Source: Candidatus Rokuibacteriota bacterium
GTDB lineage: Bacteria; Methylomirabilota; Methylomirabilia; Rokubacteriales; CSP1-6
Direction: 5' to 3'
Length of the DNA: 20,801 nucleotides
Assembly: GCA_016201645.1 (NCBI GenBank)
Contig: JACQCL010000046.1
Coordinates: forward strand, 1 to 20,801
Part shown: positions 14,455-20,801 of the stretch, piece after piece
Layout: each line of letters starts with the position of its first letter
How positions within the stretch are numbered: the first letter of the stretch is position 1
The notes under the pieces: model-generated
Seen by the model: only the letters and a program-made list of their open reading frames with translations
The model's database searches: none
Told to the model about the DNA's origin: nothing
Translations under genes and position numbers: made by a program

Positions 14455-14724
14455 CGGTACCTCACGAAGAGCCAACGCCCCTTCCACCGGGGACTTTTCG
14501 TGTCTCCGAGCTTAGGGGCTCGCGCGTGGTGACCGAGGAAGGGGTCGAAGTGGGGGGAGCTCGCCGGCGTGGAACCGGCGCCCGGGCACGACCTCTGGGT
14601 GGTGAGGGCGGGCGGGCGGGAGCATCTCATTCCGGCCGTCGCGGAGATCGTGAGGCAGGTGGATGTCTCGGCGCGGCGGATCACGATCCGGCCGCCGGAG
14701 GGGTTACTGGACCTTGCGCATTGA
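14451..14724 (+). pseudogene. rimM: rimM remnant: N-terminal domain missing, frameshift in a G6 run
   Basis: From a GTG at 14451 (GTGA overlap with khpA) the frame reads VPHEEPTPLPPGTFRVSELRGSRVVTEEGVEVG, which matches the entry to the C-terminal PRC-barrel of RimM. The homology then jumps by one base after the six-G run at 14552-14557 and continues in the next frame as ELAGVEPAPGHDLWVV, then EHLIPAVAEIVRQVDV, ending at TGA 14722-14724. One G fewer would restore a continuous frame. The N-terminal RimM domain (about 85 residues, with the usual GxxxGxHGxxGExxV start) is absent altogether. RimM helps mature the 30S head near S19. The remnant lies in the canonical place between khpA and trmD, so the gene identity is firm. 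Confidence 0.8.
14697..14703 (+). promoter_or_regulatory. Ribosome binding site deciding the trmD TTG start
   Basis: GGAGGGG lies 10 bases before TTG 14714. Initiation there gives (M)RIDIVTLFPGIF, the exact conserved start of TrmD, whereas the upstream in-frame start at 14663 would add 17 residues of out-of-frame rimM sequence. Confidence 0.6.
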
Positions 14725-15451
14725 CATTGTCACGCTGTTTCCTGGCATCTTTGTCGGCCCACTCCAGGAGTCCATCCTGGGCCGGGCGCGGGCCAAAGGG
14801 CTCGTCGAGATCAATGTCGTCAACCTGAGGGACTGGGCGGAGAGCCGCCACCGCGTCACCGACGACTACCCGTTCGGGGGAGGCGGGGGCATGGTGCTCA
14901 AACCGGAGCCCCTCTTCGCCTGCGTGGAGGCGCTGCGCGGGGTCGGGTCCCGGGTGATTCTCCTCGATCCCCAGGGGCGCCGGTTCCGCCAGGAGATCGC
15001 GCGCGAGCTGAGCCAGGCCGCGCACCTGATCCTGCTCTGCGGCCGGTACGAGGGCGTGGACGAGCGCGTGCGGGAACATCTGGTGGACGATGAGATCTCC
15101 ATCGGCGATTATGTCTTGACCGGCGGGGAACTGCCCGCGCTGGTCGTGACCGACGCTGTCGTGCGACTCCTCCCGGGCGCCCTCGGCGATCAGGCGGCGC
15201 CGGCCAAGGACTCTTTCGGCGCCGGGCTCCTGGAGGGACCGCATTACACGCGCCCGGAGGAATTCGGCGGGTGGCGGGTGCCCGAGGTCCTGCTTTCCGG
15301 GGACCACGCGCGGATCGCCAGATGGCGGCGGTGGCAGGCGCTCTGGCGGACGTGGCGGCGCCGGCCCGATCTCCTCGAAACGGCCGAGCTGACCCCGGAG
15401 GAGCAGAAGCTCATCGAAGAGTTCAAGCAGGGCAGGAAACCGGACGCATAA
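14714..15451 (+). CDS. trmD: tRNA (guanine-37 N1)-methyltransferase
   Basis: The 245-residue SPOUT-class enzyme methylates G37 next to the anticodon to prevent frameshifting. The trefoil-knot SAM site is LLCGRYEGVDERV (about 107-119) with SIGDYVLTGGELPA (129-142). Catalytic residues are present: R151 (VVRLLPG) and D166 (KDSF), equivalent to E. coli R154 and D169, and the HYTRPE segment follows. The short C-terminal helical domain (GDHARIARWRRWQALWRTW...) is complete. A TTG start at 14714 is chosen; it overlaps the rimM remnant by 11 bases. TrmD is essential in most bacteria, and this copy looks fully functional. Confidence 0.96.
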   Translation: MRIDIVTLFPGIFVGPLQESILGRARAKGLVEINVVNLRDWAESRHRVTDDYPFGGGGGMVLKPEPLFACVEALRGVGSRVILLDPQGRRFRQEIARELSQAAHLILLCGRYEGVDERVREHLVDDEISIGDYVLTGGELPALVVTDAVVRLLPGALGDQAAPAKDSFGAGLLEGPHYTRPEEFGGWRVPEVLLSGDHARIARWRRWQALWRTWRRRPDLLETAELTPEEQKLIEEFKQGRKPDA

Positions 15452-15474
15452 ATCCACCAGAGGGAGTCCCGACC

Positions 15475-15840
15475 ATGGATGCCATTGGAGTCGTCGAGGC
15501 GAGCCAACTGAAGAAGGACCGGGGCGCCTTTGCCCCGGGGGACACGGTCAAGGTTCACGTCAAGGTCGTCGAAGGCGAGAAAGAGCGCGTCCAGGCTTTT
15601 GAGGGCGTCGTGATCCGAAAGCGCGGGGAAGGGGCGCGGGCTTCATTCACCGTGAGAAGGATTTCCTACGGCGTAGGGGTGGAGCGCACCTTCCCCCTCC
15701 ACTCCCCGATGATCGAGCGCGTCCAGGTCGTCCGCCGGGGAGAGGTTCGTCGATCCAAGCTCTACTACCTGCGCCAGCTCTCGGGCAAGGCGGCGCGGCT
15801 CAAGGAAAAGCGGGCGGTCATTCCCACCAGCGGCGAGTAA
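15475..15840 (+). CDS. rplS: 50S ribosomal protein bL19
   Basis: The 121-residue protein matches bL19: ASQLKKDRGAFAPGDTVKVHVKVVEG, then FEGVVIRKRGEG, FTVRRISYGVGVERTFPLHSP, and VVRRGEVRRSKLYYLR. It sits at the 30S-50S interface. ATG 15475, preceded by AGGGAG about 15460-15466, gives the family start MDAIGVVEASQL; upstream in-frame codons read into trmD. It follows trmD by 23 bases, as in most bacteria. Confidence 0.97.
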   Translation: MDAIGVVEASQLKKDRGAFAPGDTVKVHVKVVEGEKERVQAFEGVVIRKRGEGARASFTVRRISYGVGVERTFPLHSPMIERVQVVRRGEVRRSKLYYLRQLSGKAARLKEKRAVIPTSGE

Positions 15841-15861
15841 CTCCGGCCAGGCCCGAGCCTC

Positions 15862-16491
15862 ATGGGCGCCCCCTACCGCTACGAACGGGCGGCCTGGCGC
15901 TCGGGCCTCCCCCGTGTGGCCGGAGTTGACGAGGCCGGACGCGGGCCCTTGGCGGGACCCGTGGTGGCGGCCGCCGTGATCCTGAATCCGGAGCGACGCA
16001 TCAAGGGGCTGGAGGACTCCAAGCTCCTCCCGCCGGCCCGGCGCGAGACGCTCTTCGACCAGATCCTCGAACAAGCCGCCTCGGTGGGCACAGGGATCGT
16101 GGATCCCCAGATCATCGACAGGGTGAACATTCTCGAGGCCACGCGGCTCGCGATGCTCGAGGCGCTCTCCCGACTCTCCCCCCGCCCCGACCTGGTTCTG
16201 ATCGACGCCCTCAGACTTTCTGCGTTGGCCTATCCACAGAAATCGCTCGTCAGGGGTGATCGGCGCTCGGCCTCCATCGCGGCCGCCTCTATCGTCGCCA
16301 AAGTCACCCGGGACCGCCTCATGGTCGAGGCCGACCATCTGTTCCCGCAGTACGGCTTCAGGCGCCATAAGGGCTACCCGACCCGGGAGCATCTGGCCGC
16401 CCTCCGGCACCACGGCCCCTGCCCCATCCACCGGCGCACCTTCCACGGCGTCTGGATTCAGGGCGACCTCTTTGAAGGGAGCGCGCCATGA
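15862..16491 (+). CDS. rnhB: Ribonuclease HII
   Basis: The 209-residue enzyme cuts RNA in RNA-DNA hybrids and starts removal of single ribonucleotides from DNA. The catalytic DEDD set is visible with E. coli-like spacing: D23-E24 in AGVDEAGRGPLAGPVV, D115 in LVLID and D133 in VRGDRRSASIAAASIVAKVTRD. The GRG motif that reads the ribose-deoxyribose junction is at 26-28. The C-terminal HKGYPTREHLAALRHHGPCPIHRRTF is typical. It starts 21 bases after rplS; its stop overlaps a 10-codon reading frame. Confidence 0.96.
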   Translation: MGAPYRYERAAWRSGLPRVAGVDEAGRGPLAGPVVAAAVILNPERRIKGLEDSKLLPPARRETLFDQILEQAASVGTGIVDPQIIDRVNILEATRLAMLEALSRLSPRPDLVLIDALRLSALAYPQKSLVRGDRRSASIAAASIVAKVTRDRLMVEADHLFPQYGFRRHKGYPTREHLAALRHHGPCPIHRRTFHGVWIQGDLFEGSAP

Positions 16492-16520
16492 CCGGCCGGC
16501 GTGTTCTCGTCACGACGTAG
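16488..16520 (+). other. Ten-codon reading frame between rnhB and yraN
   Basis: An ATG overlapping the rnhB stop as ATGA opens a frame reading MTGRRVLVTT and stopping at TAG 16518-16520, ten bases before the yraN ATG. It could be a coupling leader, the leftover start of a lost gene, or chance. No other support for expression is visible. Confidence 0.25.
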
Positions 16521-16521
16521 C

Positions 16522-16527
16522 GGGAGG
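16522..16527 (+). promoter_or_regulatory. Ribosome binding site deciding the yraN start
   Basis: GGGAGG sits 3 bases before ATG 16531. The upstream in-frame start at 16501 has no such site and would add ten residues with no family match, so 16531 is preferred. Confidence 0.5.
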
Positions 16528-16530
16528 CGC

Positions 16531-16905
16531 ATGGACCCGCGACAGTCGCTGGGCCAACGCGGCGAGGCAGAGGCGGCCCGGTTCCTCGAGAAGCGCGGAC
16601 TCGCCATCCTGGACCGGAACGTGCGGTCCCGCCTGGGGGAGATCGATCTGGTGGCGCGGGATGGCGAGACAATCGTGTTCGTTGAGGTCAAGACACTGCG
16701 CGAGAGCGAAGGGGATCCACCTGAGGCGGCAGTAACGGGTGGCAAGCAGCGCCGCCTCGGACGGCTGGCCCAGCAATACCTCAAATGGAAGCGCCTGGAG
16801 GAGGTCCGGAGCCGGTTCGACGTCGTTGCCGTCACGCTCGACGTCGACGGCCGGGTCAAAACCGTCCGCCATCTCCCCGCCGCCTTCGAGGTGGACGCGT
16901 GGTAG
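16531..16905 (+). CDS. yraN: YraN/UPF0102 family predicted nuclease
   Basis: The 124-residue protein has the UPF0102 hallmark: an N-terminal GQRGEAEAARFLEKRG helix, LGEIDLVARDGETIVFVEVK at about 35-54 with the PD-(D/E)xK set D39, E52 and K54, and a basic helix GGKQRRLGRLAQQYL. The fold is that of restriction-like and Holliday-junction-resolving nucleases; in vivo substrates are unproven. In contrast to the small protein before hpt, the catalytic lysine is intact. It follows rnhB, its common neighbour, and closes the ribosomal cluster. Confidence 0.92.
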   Translation: MDPRQSLGQRGEAEAARFLEKRGLAILDRNVRSRLGEIDLVARDGETIVFVEVKTLRESEGDPPEAAVTGGKQRRLGRLAQQYLKWKRLEEVRSRFDVVAVTLDVDGRVKTVRHLPAAFEVDAW

Positions 16906-16914
16906 CCGAAGGCG

Positions 16915-17283
16915 CTACCGGCGCGTGATGACGACAATCCGGCCCTGGTCACTCAGGAAGGCAGTCAGGAGCCAACTCACGAGGCTCACGATCAAGGCGC
17001 CGAAGATCGCCGCCCAAAAGTCGTGGACCTCAAACCCTTTCACCAGCGCCGAAGTCAGCCAGAGGCACAGGCCGTTCAGGACGAACAGGAAGAGGCCCAG
17101 AGTCACGAGCGTCAGCGGGAGGGTCAGCACCAGGAGGACCGGGCGAACCACGGCGTTGACGAGCCCGAGGACCAAGCCTGCCCCCAGGGCCGAGAGGTCA
17201 CCCCGGATTTCGATCCCTGGCACAATGGCGGCCGCGACGAAAATCGCCAGGGCGTTGGCGAGCGCCCGGACGAGAAAACCCAT
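16915..17283 (-). CDS. Four-helix membrane protein, phage holin superfamily IV (YvlD-like)
   Basis: The 122-residue protein is almost all membrane: four hydrophobic segments at roughly residues 5-22, 28-48 (interrupted by LVLGLVNAVVRPVLL), 52-75 and 86-108, with a short polar C terminus (SDQGRIVVITRR). The pattern NAVVRPVLLVLTLPLTLVTLGLF is the signature of the PF04020-type family (annotated phage holin family IV or YvlD), widespread chromosomal inner-membrane proteins of unclear role and not evidence of a prophage. It faces the tail of yraN and is divergent from the amidase, sharing a 72-base control region. Confidence 0.88.
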   Translation of the reverse strand: MGFLVRALANALAIFVAAAIVPGIEIRGDLSALGAGLVLGLVNAVVRPVLLVLTLPLTLVTLGLFLFVLNGLCLWLTSALVKGFEVHDFWAAIFGALIVSLVSWLLTAFLSDQGRIVVITRR

Positions 17284-17298
17284 AAACGTAATCTACAC

Positions 17299-17339
17299 CC
17301 TTGACGCCCTGCCCTGCCCATCATAGGGTGGCGTCAAGG
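17299..17339. promoter_or_regulatory. Inverted repeat with overlapping divergent promoter elements
   Basis: CCTTGACGCC (17299-17308) and GGCGTCAAGG (17330-17339) are perfect 10-bp inverted copies 21 bases apart; an inner CCCT/AGGG pair could extend the stem. On the plus strand TTGACG (17301-17306) and TAGGGT (17324-17329) are spaced 17 bases and would start transcription about 20 bases before the amidase ATG, whose AAAGGAG site is at 17343-17349. On the minus strand TATGAT (17325-17320) is a 5 of 6 -10 box for the membrane-protein gene, lacking a clear -35. A dimeric regulator bound here could control both genes, or the transcript hairpin could act next to the ribosome site. Confidence 0.55.
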
Positions 17340-17355
17340 TCGAAAGGAGAGTCGG

Positions 17356-18702
17356 ATGATCCCTCTTCATGCGCTGACCGTCACCGAAGCCGCCGCGGCA
17401 ATCCACAGTGGGCAGCTTTCTCCGATCGCGCTCCTGGAGGCGCTCCTGGCCCGGATCGGCGCTCGAGATCCAGGGCTGAAGGCCTGGGTCTGGGTTGACG
17501 AGAAGGGTGCCCTGGAGACCGCTCGGCAGCGGGCGGCGGAGGCTCAGGCTCGGCAATTCACAGGCCCGCTGCACGGTGTCCCGGTGGGGCTCAAGGACAT
17601 CTACCATGTGGCGGGGATGATCACCACGGCCGGGGCCGGAGCCTTCGCGCACGAACGGCCAACGCAGGACGCCGAGAGCGTCGCCCGCCTCCGACAGGCC
17701 GGGGCCATCATCGTGGGGAAGACGAAAACTACCGAGTTTGCCTACCTGGACCCAGCGGACACGCACAACCCCTGGAACCCGGCCCACACTCCGGGCGGCT
17801 CCTCCAGCGGCTCGGCCGCCGCCGTCGCCGCACGCATGGTGCCGCTAACCCTCGGCTCCCAGACCGTGGGCTCCACCCTGAGGCCCGCCGGGTATTGCGG
17901 GGTGATCGGCTTCAAGCCAAGCCACGGCAGGATCAGTTGCCGCGGCGTCGTGCCGCTCGCCTGGAGCCTGGACCACGTGGGGATCTTCTGCCGGAGCGTC
18001 GCCGACGCCGCCCTGGTCCTTCAGGTTCTCGCCGGCCACGACCCGGGTGACCCGCTTTCGGCCACTGAGCCCGTGGCCGACTACGCCCACTTGAAGCCTC
18101 AGCGAGCGCCTCGCCTCGGGATGGCACGCCAGTTTTTTCTGGAACGGGCGAGCGCCGAGGTGACGGCCCACCTGGAAAAGGTCGGCGAGGCCCTCGCTCG
18201 CGCCGGGGCCAGCGTGGAGGAGCTCAAACTCCCCCCCAGCTTTTCAGGAATCCACGAGGCCGGCACCCGAGTCATGCAGGTGGAGGCCGCCGCCTTCCAC
18301 GCTGAGCGCTTCGCCACCCACGCGGCCCAGTACCGCCCGAAGATTCAGGCGCTCATCGAGGCCGGCCTGAAAGCTGGCGGCGTGGACTATGCGCTGGCCC
18401 AGCAGCTACGGTGGCGGTTCCGCGCGGAGATGGGGCCTCTCTTCGACCACGTGGACGCCCTCCTCATGCCGGTGGCCGGGACACCCGCCCCCAAAGGGCT
18501 CGATTCTACCGGCGACCCGACGTTCTGCGCTCCCTGGAGCTTCGCCGGGCTGCCGGCGATTTCGCTCCCGTCCGGCCTGGCTCAGGATGGCCTCCCGCTC
18601 GCCATTCAGCTGGTGTCGGGCGCGTTTGACGAGGCGCGCCTGCTGGCGGTGGCGCAGTGGTGCGAGGCCGCCCTCCGCTTCTCCGCTGCCCCCCCCGAAT
18701 AG
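17356..18702 (+). CDS. Amidase signature family hydrolase
   Basis: The 448-residue protein carries the amidase signature core. The Ser-cisSer-Lys triad is K80 (GLKDIYHVAG), S149 in PGGSSSGSAAAVA and nucleophile S173 in QTVGSTLRPAGYCG; the spacings of 69 and 24 residues agree with well-studied members such as malonamidase. The region around the nucleophile reads SQTVGSTLR, where GatA-type enzymes have TDTGGSIR. With no gatB or gatC nearby, a free-standing amide hydrolase is more likely than tRNA amidotransferase. Substrate cannot be read. A clear ribosome site AAAGGAG precedes ATG 17356. The gene ends 6 bases from the opposing liv transporter genes, hinting at use of an imported amide, which is inference. 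Confidence 0.93.
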   Translation: MIPLHALTVTEAAAAIHSGQLSPIALLEALLARIGARDPGLKAWVWVDEKGALETARQRAAEAQARQFTGPLHGVPVGLKDIYHVAGMITTAGAGAFAHERPTQDAESVARLRQAGAIIVGKTKTTEFAYLDPADTHNPWNPAHTPGGSSSGSAAAVAARMVPLTLGSQTVGSTLRPAGYCGVIGFKPSHGRISCRGVVPLAWSLDHVGIFCRSVADAALVLQVLAGHDPGDPLSATEPVADYAHLKPQRAPRLGMARQFFLERASAEVTAHLEKVGEALARAGASVEELKLPPSFSGIHEAGTRVMQVEAAAFHAERFATHAAQYRPKIQALIEAGLKAGGVDYALAQQLRWRFRAEMGPLFDHVDALLMPVAGTPAPKGLDSTGDPTFCAPWSFAGLPAISLPSGLAQDGLPLAIQLVSGAFDEARLLAVAQWCEAALRFSAAPPE

Positions 18703-18708
18703 CCCGCG

Positions 18709-19407
18709 CTAACCCCCTACCCCTAAGTAGGTTGCCGTCACCTGGTGATTCTGGCGGAGCAGGGCGGGCGTCCCCTCGAAGACGATGATCCCGTGGTCGA
18801 TGACATAGACCCGATCGGCCAGCTGGAGGGCCATCTCGGCGTTCTGCTCGACCAGGAGCATGCTGACGCGTTCCCGCTTCAACTCTCGGATCGTCCCCAT
18901 CACCGCCTCGACGACCAGCGGCCCCAGCCCCTGCGAGGGCTCGTCCAGGAGCAGCAGGTGGGGGCCGGTGAGGAGCGCCCGGGCGATGGCCAGCATCTGC
19001 TGCTCGCCCCCCGAGAGAAAGCGGCCTTTGCGGTCCAGGACCTCGCCGAGCTTGGGGAAGCGCCGGAGCACGTCCTCCACCTGCCAGCGGGAGTGAGATC
19101 GGCGTGCAATTGCCAGGTTCTCGCGGGCGGTCAGGTACGAGAAGATTCCACGCGTTTCCGGGACGAGAGCGATCCCCATCTGGGAGATCCGGTGCGGGCC
19201 GAGATTGGCGATGTTGCGCCCCTTGTAGAGGATCTCGCCCGTGCGGGGCGGCGTGAGGCCCGTGATGGAGCGAAGGGTCGTGGTTTTGCCGGCGCCGTTC
19301 CGGCCCAGGAGCGCTATCACCTCTCCCTCCGCCACGGTGAGCGAGAGGCCATGCAGGATGTGACCCAGCCCATAGAAGGTATTGATCCCGCGGACCTCGA
19401 GGATCAT
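18709..19407 (-). CDS. livF: Branched-chain amino acid-type ABC transporter ATPase LivF
   Basis: The 232-residue ATPase has Walker A GRNGAGKTT at 35-43, a VPETRGIF segment at the Q-loop position as in LivF proteins, signature LSGGEQQ at 131-137, Walker B LLLLDEP at 151-157 and the MLLVEQN switch strand, where LivF proteins carry VEQN instead of the H-loop. It partners with LivG on the cytoplasmic face. Its ATG overlaps the livG stop by 4 bases, so the two are made in step. Many Liv-like systems move amides, urea or aromatic acids, so the substrate is open. Confidence 0.95.
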   Translation of the reverse strand: MILEVRGINTFYGLGHILHGLSLTVAEGEVIALLGRNGAGKTTTLRSITGLTPPRTGEILYKGRNIANLGPHRISQMGIALVPETRGIFSYLTARENLAIARRSHSRWQVEDVLRRFPKLGEVLDRKGRFLSGGEQQMLAIARALLTGPHLLLLDEPSQGLGPLVVEAVMGTIRELKRERVSMLLVEQNAEMALQLADRVYVIDHGIIVFEGTPALLRQNHQVTATYLGVGG

Positions 19408-20156
19408 CCCACCGCCACGCCGCCCAGGTACGCGCGCCGCACGTCGGCGTTCCGCTGAATCTCCGCCGGCGTCCCCTCGGCGATGAGGCTCCCGAAGTGC
19501 ATGACGGACACGCGATCCGAGACGCCCATGATGATGTCCATCTTGTGCTCGATGAGCACGATCGTGTAGCGCCCCTTGAGCCCCCGCACCAGCGCCACCA
19601 TGCGCAGGGTCTCATCGGGCGAGAGCCCGGCGGCGGGCTCGTCGAGAAGGAGGAGTCTGGGCGCGGCGGCCAGCGCGATGGCGAGCTCGAGCTGTCGTTG
19701 CTCGCCGTGGGAGATCTCGCGCGCCAGCTGGTTCGCCTTGCCTTCGAGCCCCACGTCGCGGAGCGAGGCGAGCGCTCGCTCGGTGACTTCCGGGTAGCGA
19801 TCGGCCTGCTGCCACGCAAACCCCCGCCACGAACGGCCGCGGGCGAACGCGGCGACCCAGACATTGTCGAGGAGCGAGAGGGCGGGGAAGACGTTGGTTC
19901 GCTGGAAGGAGCGGGCGATCCCGAGGTGGGCGATCCGGTTCGCTGGCGTCCCCGTGATGTCGCGGCCCTCGAAGAGGATCCGCCCCGAGGTGGGCTCCAT
20001 CTGCCCGGTCAGGAGGTTGAACAGGGTTGTCTTGCCGGCTCCGTTAGGACCGATGATCGAGTGGAGCGACCCGGCCTGGACCTCCAGGGTGACCCCGTTC
20101 ACGGCGGTCAGGGCGCCGAAGGCCTTGGTGAGGTTCTCGGTCTTGAGGAGCGTCAT
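19404..20156 (-). CDS. livG: Branched-chain amino acid-type ABC transporter ATPase LivG
   Basis: The 250-residue ATPase has Walker A GPNGAGKTT at 36-44, Q-loop Q85 in ARSFQRTNVFP, signature ISHGEQR at 148-154, Walker B LLLLDEP at 168-174 and the H-loop H204 in LIEHKMD, the canonical LivG set. ATG at 20156 is chosen over an upstream in-frame start at 20237, because the 27 extra residues are out-of-frame livM sequence and the chosen start begins with the typical MTLLKTENLTKAFGALTAV. It begins one base after the livM stop. Confidence 0.95.
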   Translation of the reverse strand: MTLLKTENLTKAFGALTAVNGVTLEVQAGSLHSIIGPNGAGKTTLFNLLTGQMEPTSGRILFEGRDITGTPANRIAHLGIARSFQRTNVFPALSLLDNVWVAAFARGRSWRGFAWQQADRYPEVTERALASLRDVGLEGKANQLAREISHGEQRQLELAIALAAAPRLLLLDEPAAGLSPDETLRMVALVRGLKGRYTIVLIEHKMDIIMGVSDRVSVMHFGSLIAEGTPAEIQRNADVRRAYLGGVAVG

Positions 20157-20157
20157 T

Positions 20158-20801
20158 TTAGTGCGCGATCCCCGCCAGAGTGCGGCGCCTCTCCCGCCAG
20201 GACCAGAATCGCGCCCAGGCCTCGACGCAGCCGCCACGGAAGAAGAGGACCACGACCACGAAGGCCAAGCCGAGCAGGAGCGGCCAGCGCGCCCACACGA
20301 CGCTCACCGACTCCGAGAGCCAGATGAAGACGAAGGAGCCGATGATGGGCCGCTGCCCCCGATCAGGGTGGCAAAGACGACGTCGCCGGAGAAGACGAAT
20401 CCGATGGCCTCCAGGGGGACGATGCCGAAGAGCATGGCGTAGAGGACCCCGGCCAGGCCGGAGAAGGCCCCGCCGATGACGAAGGCCAGGAGCTTCAAGC
20501 GGGCGCCGTCGTAGCCGATCGCTTGGGCGCGCACCTCGTTTTCCCGGATGGCCTGGAGGATCTTGCCAAGGGGCGATTCAACGATCCGTTTCATGACCCA
20601 CAGCGAGATCAGGAAGAGTACGGCGACGAAGATGTAGTAGGCTAGCGGCTGGCCGAAGTCCACACCCAGCAACACCGGCCGACCGATCCCCGGCATCCCG
20701 TCCTCGCCCCCCGTCACGGTCGTCCACTGGTACGCGATGAAGTAGAACATCTGGTTCAGCGCGAAGGTCAGCATGATGAAGTAGAGGCCGGAGCGCTGAA
20801 C
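20158..20801 (-). CDS. livM: Branched-chain amino acid-type ABC permease LivM, partial and frameshifted
   Basis: The gene enters from the right edge already in frame (QRSGLYFIMLTFALNQM) and shows the LivM body: TGGEDGMPGI, the EAA-type cytoplasmic loop SPLGKILQAIRENEVRAQAIGYD, and membrane helices through GDVVFATLIGGSG. There the frame breaks: it runs to a stop at about 20304, while clear LivM C-terminal sequence (PIIGSFVFIWLSESVSVV, then WPLLLGLAFVVVVLFF) continues in another frame to TAA at 20160-20158. One extra base in the run at 20347-20349 (GGG on the plus strand) would restore one frame, so a sequencing error or recent mutation is likely. LivM and LivH form the membrane channel; LivH and the binding protein are probably beyond the edge. 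Confidence 0.85.

Noticed and set aside
16915..17283. Holin-family name suggesting a prophage.
   Set aside because: The family is a common chromosomal membrane protein; no integrase, capsid, lysin or attachment repeat is nearby.
17899..17950. Amidase as GatA of the Glu-tRNA amidotransferase.
   Set aside because: The segment around the nucleophile reads QTVGSTLR rather than TDTGGSIR, and no gatB or gatC accompanies it.

Overview
The window is about 20.8 kb of GC-rich bacterial chromosome, densely packed and mostly housekeeping. Codons are strongly G/C-ending, many neighbouring genes overlap by 4 bases (ATGA or GTGA), and classical core gene clusters sit next to a branched-chain amino acid (Liv-type) ABC transporter. 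This fits an uncultured soil or sediment lineage such as Candidatus Rokubacteria/Methylomirabilota. That placement is an inference from style and gene order, not from a marker comparison.

Layout. (1) 1-2531, plus strand: a nucleotide cluster with the end of carB, then pyrF, pyrE, a small nuclease-fold-like unknown and hpt. The genes overlap or abut, so they are probably one transcript ending in a hairpin. (2) 2582-3070, minus strand: a DinB-fold protein, divergent from the next operon across good sigma-70-type promoters facing both ways. (3) 3208-11354, plus strand: yicC (broken), gmk, rpoZ, coaBC, a family 4 uracil-DNA glycosylase, a helicase-dead priA, def, fmt and rsmB. This run links nucleotide and CoA synthesis, DNA repair and restart, and translation initiation. 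(4) 11447-11939: a RHH antitoxin/RelE-type toxin pair with its own promoter, set between rsmB and rpe. (5) 11980-16905, plus strand: rpe followed by the classical ffh-rpsP-khpA-rimM-trmD-rplS-rnhB-yraN cluster (signal recognition, ribosome assembly, tRNA modification, RNA/DNA hybrid removal). Here ffh lacks its first helix and rimM is a fragment. (6) 16915-17283, minus strand: a four-helix membrane protein, divergent from an amidase (17356-18702) across a 10-bp inverted repeat. (7) 18709-20801, minus strand: livF, livG and livM of a branched-chain amino acid or amide-type importer, with livM frameshifted and cut by the window edge.

No rRNA, tRNA, CRISPR array, IS element or phage block was seen, and there is no gene-free stretch longer than about 140 bases. 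I found no convincing new multi-gene system. The most notable points are a PriA that has lost its ATPase/helicase motifs while keeping its eight zinc cysteines, a nuclease-fold protein without its catalytic lysine coupled to hpt, and a repeated pattern of conserved genes (yicC, ffh, rimM, livM) missing short pieces or carrying one-base frameshifts. The last pattern needs to be separated from assembly or sequencing error before any biology is read into it.
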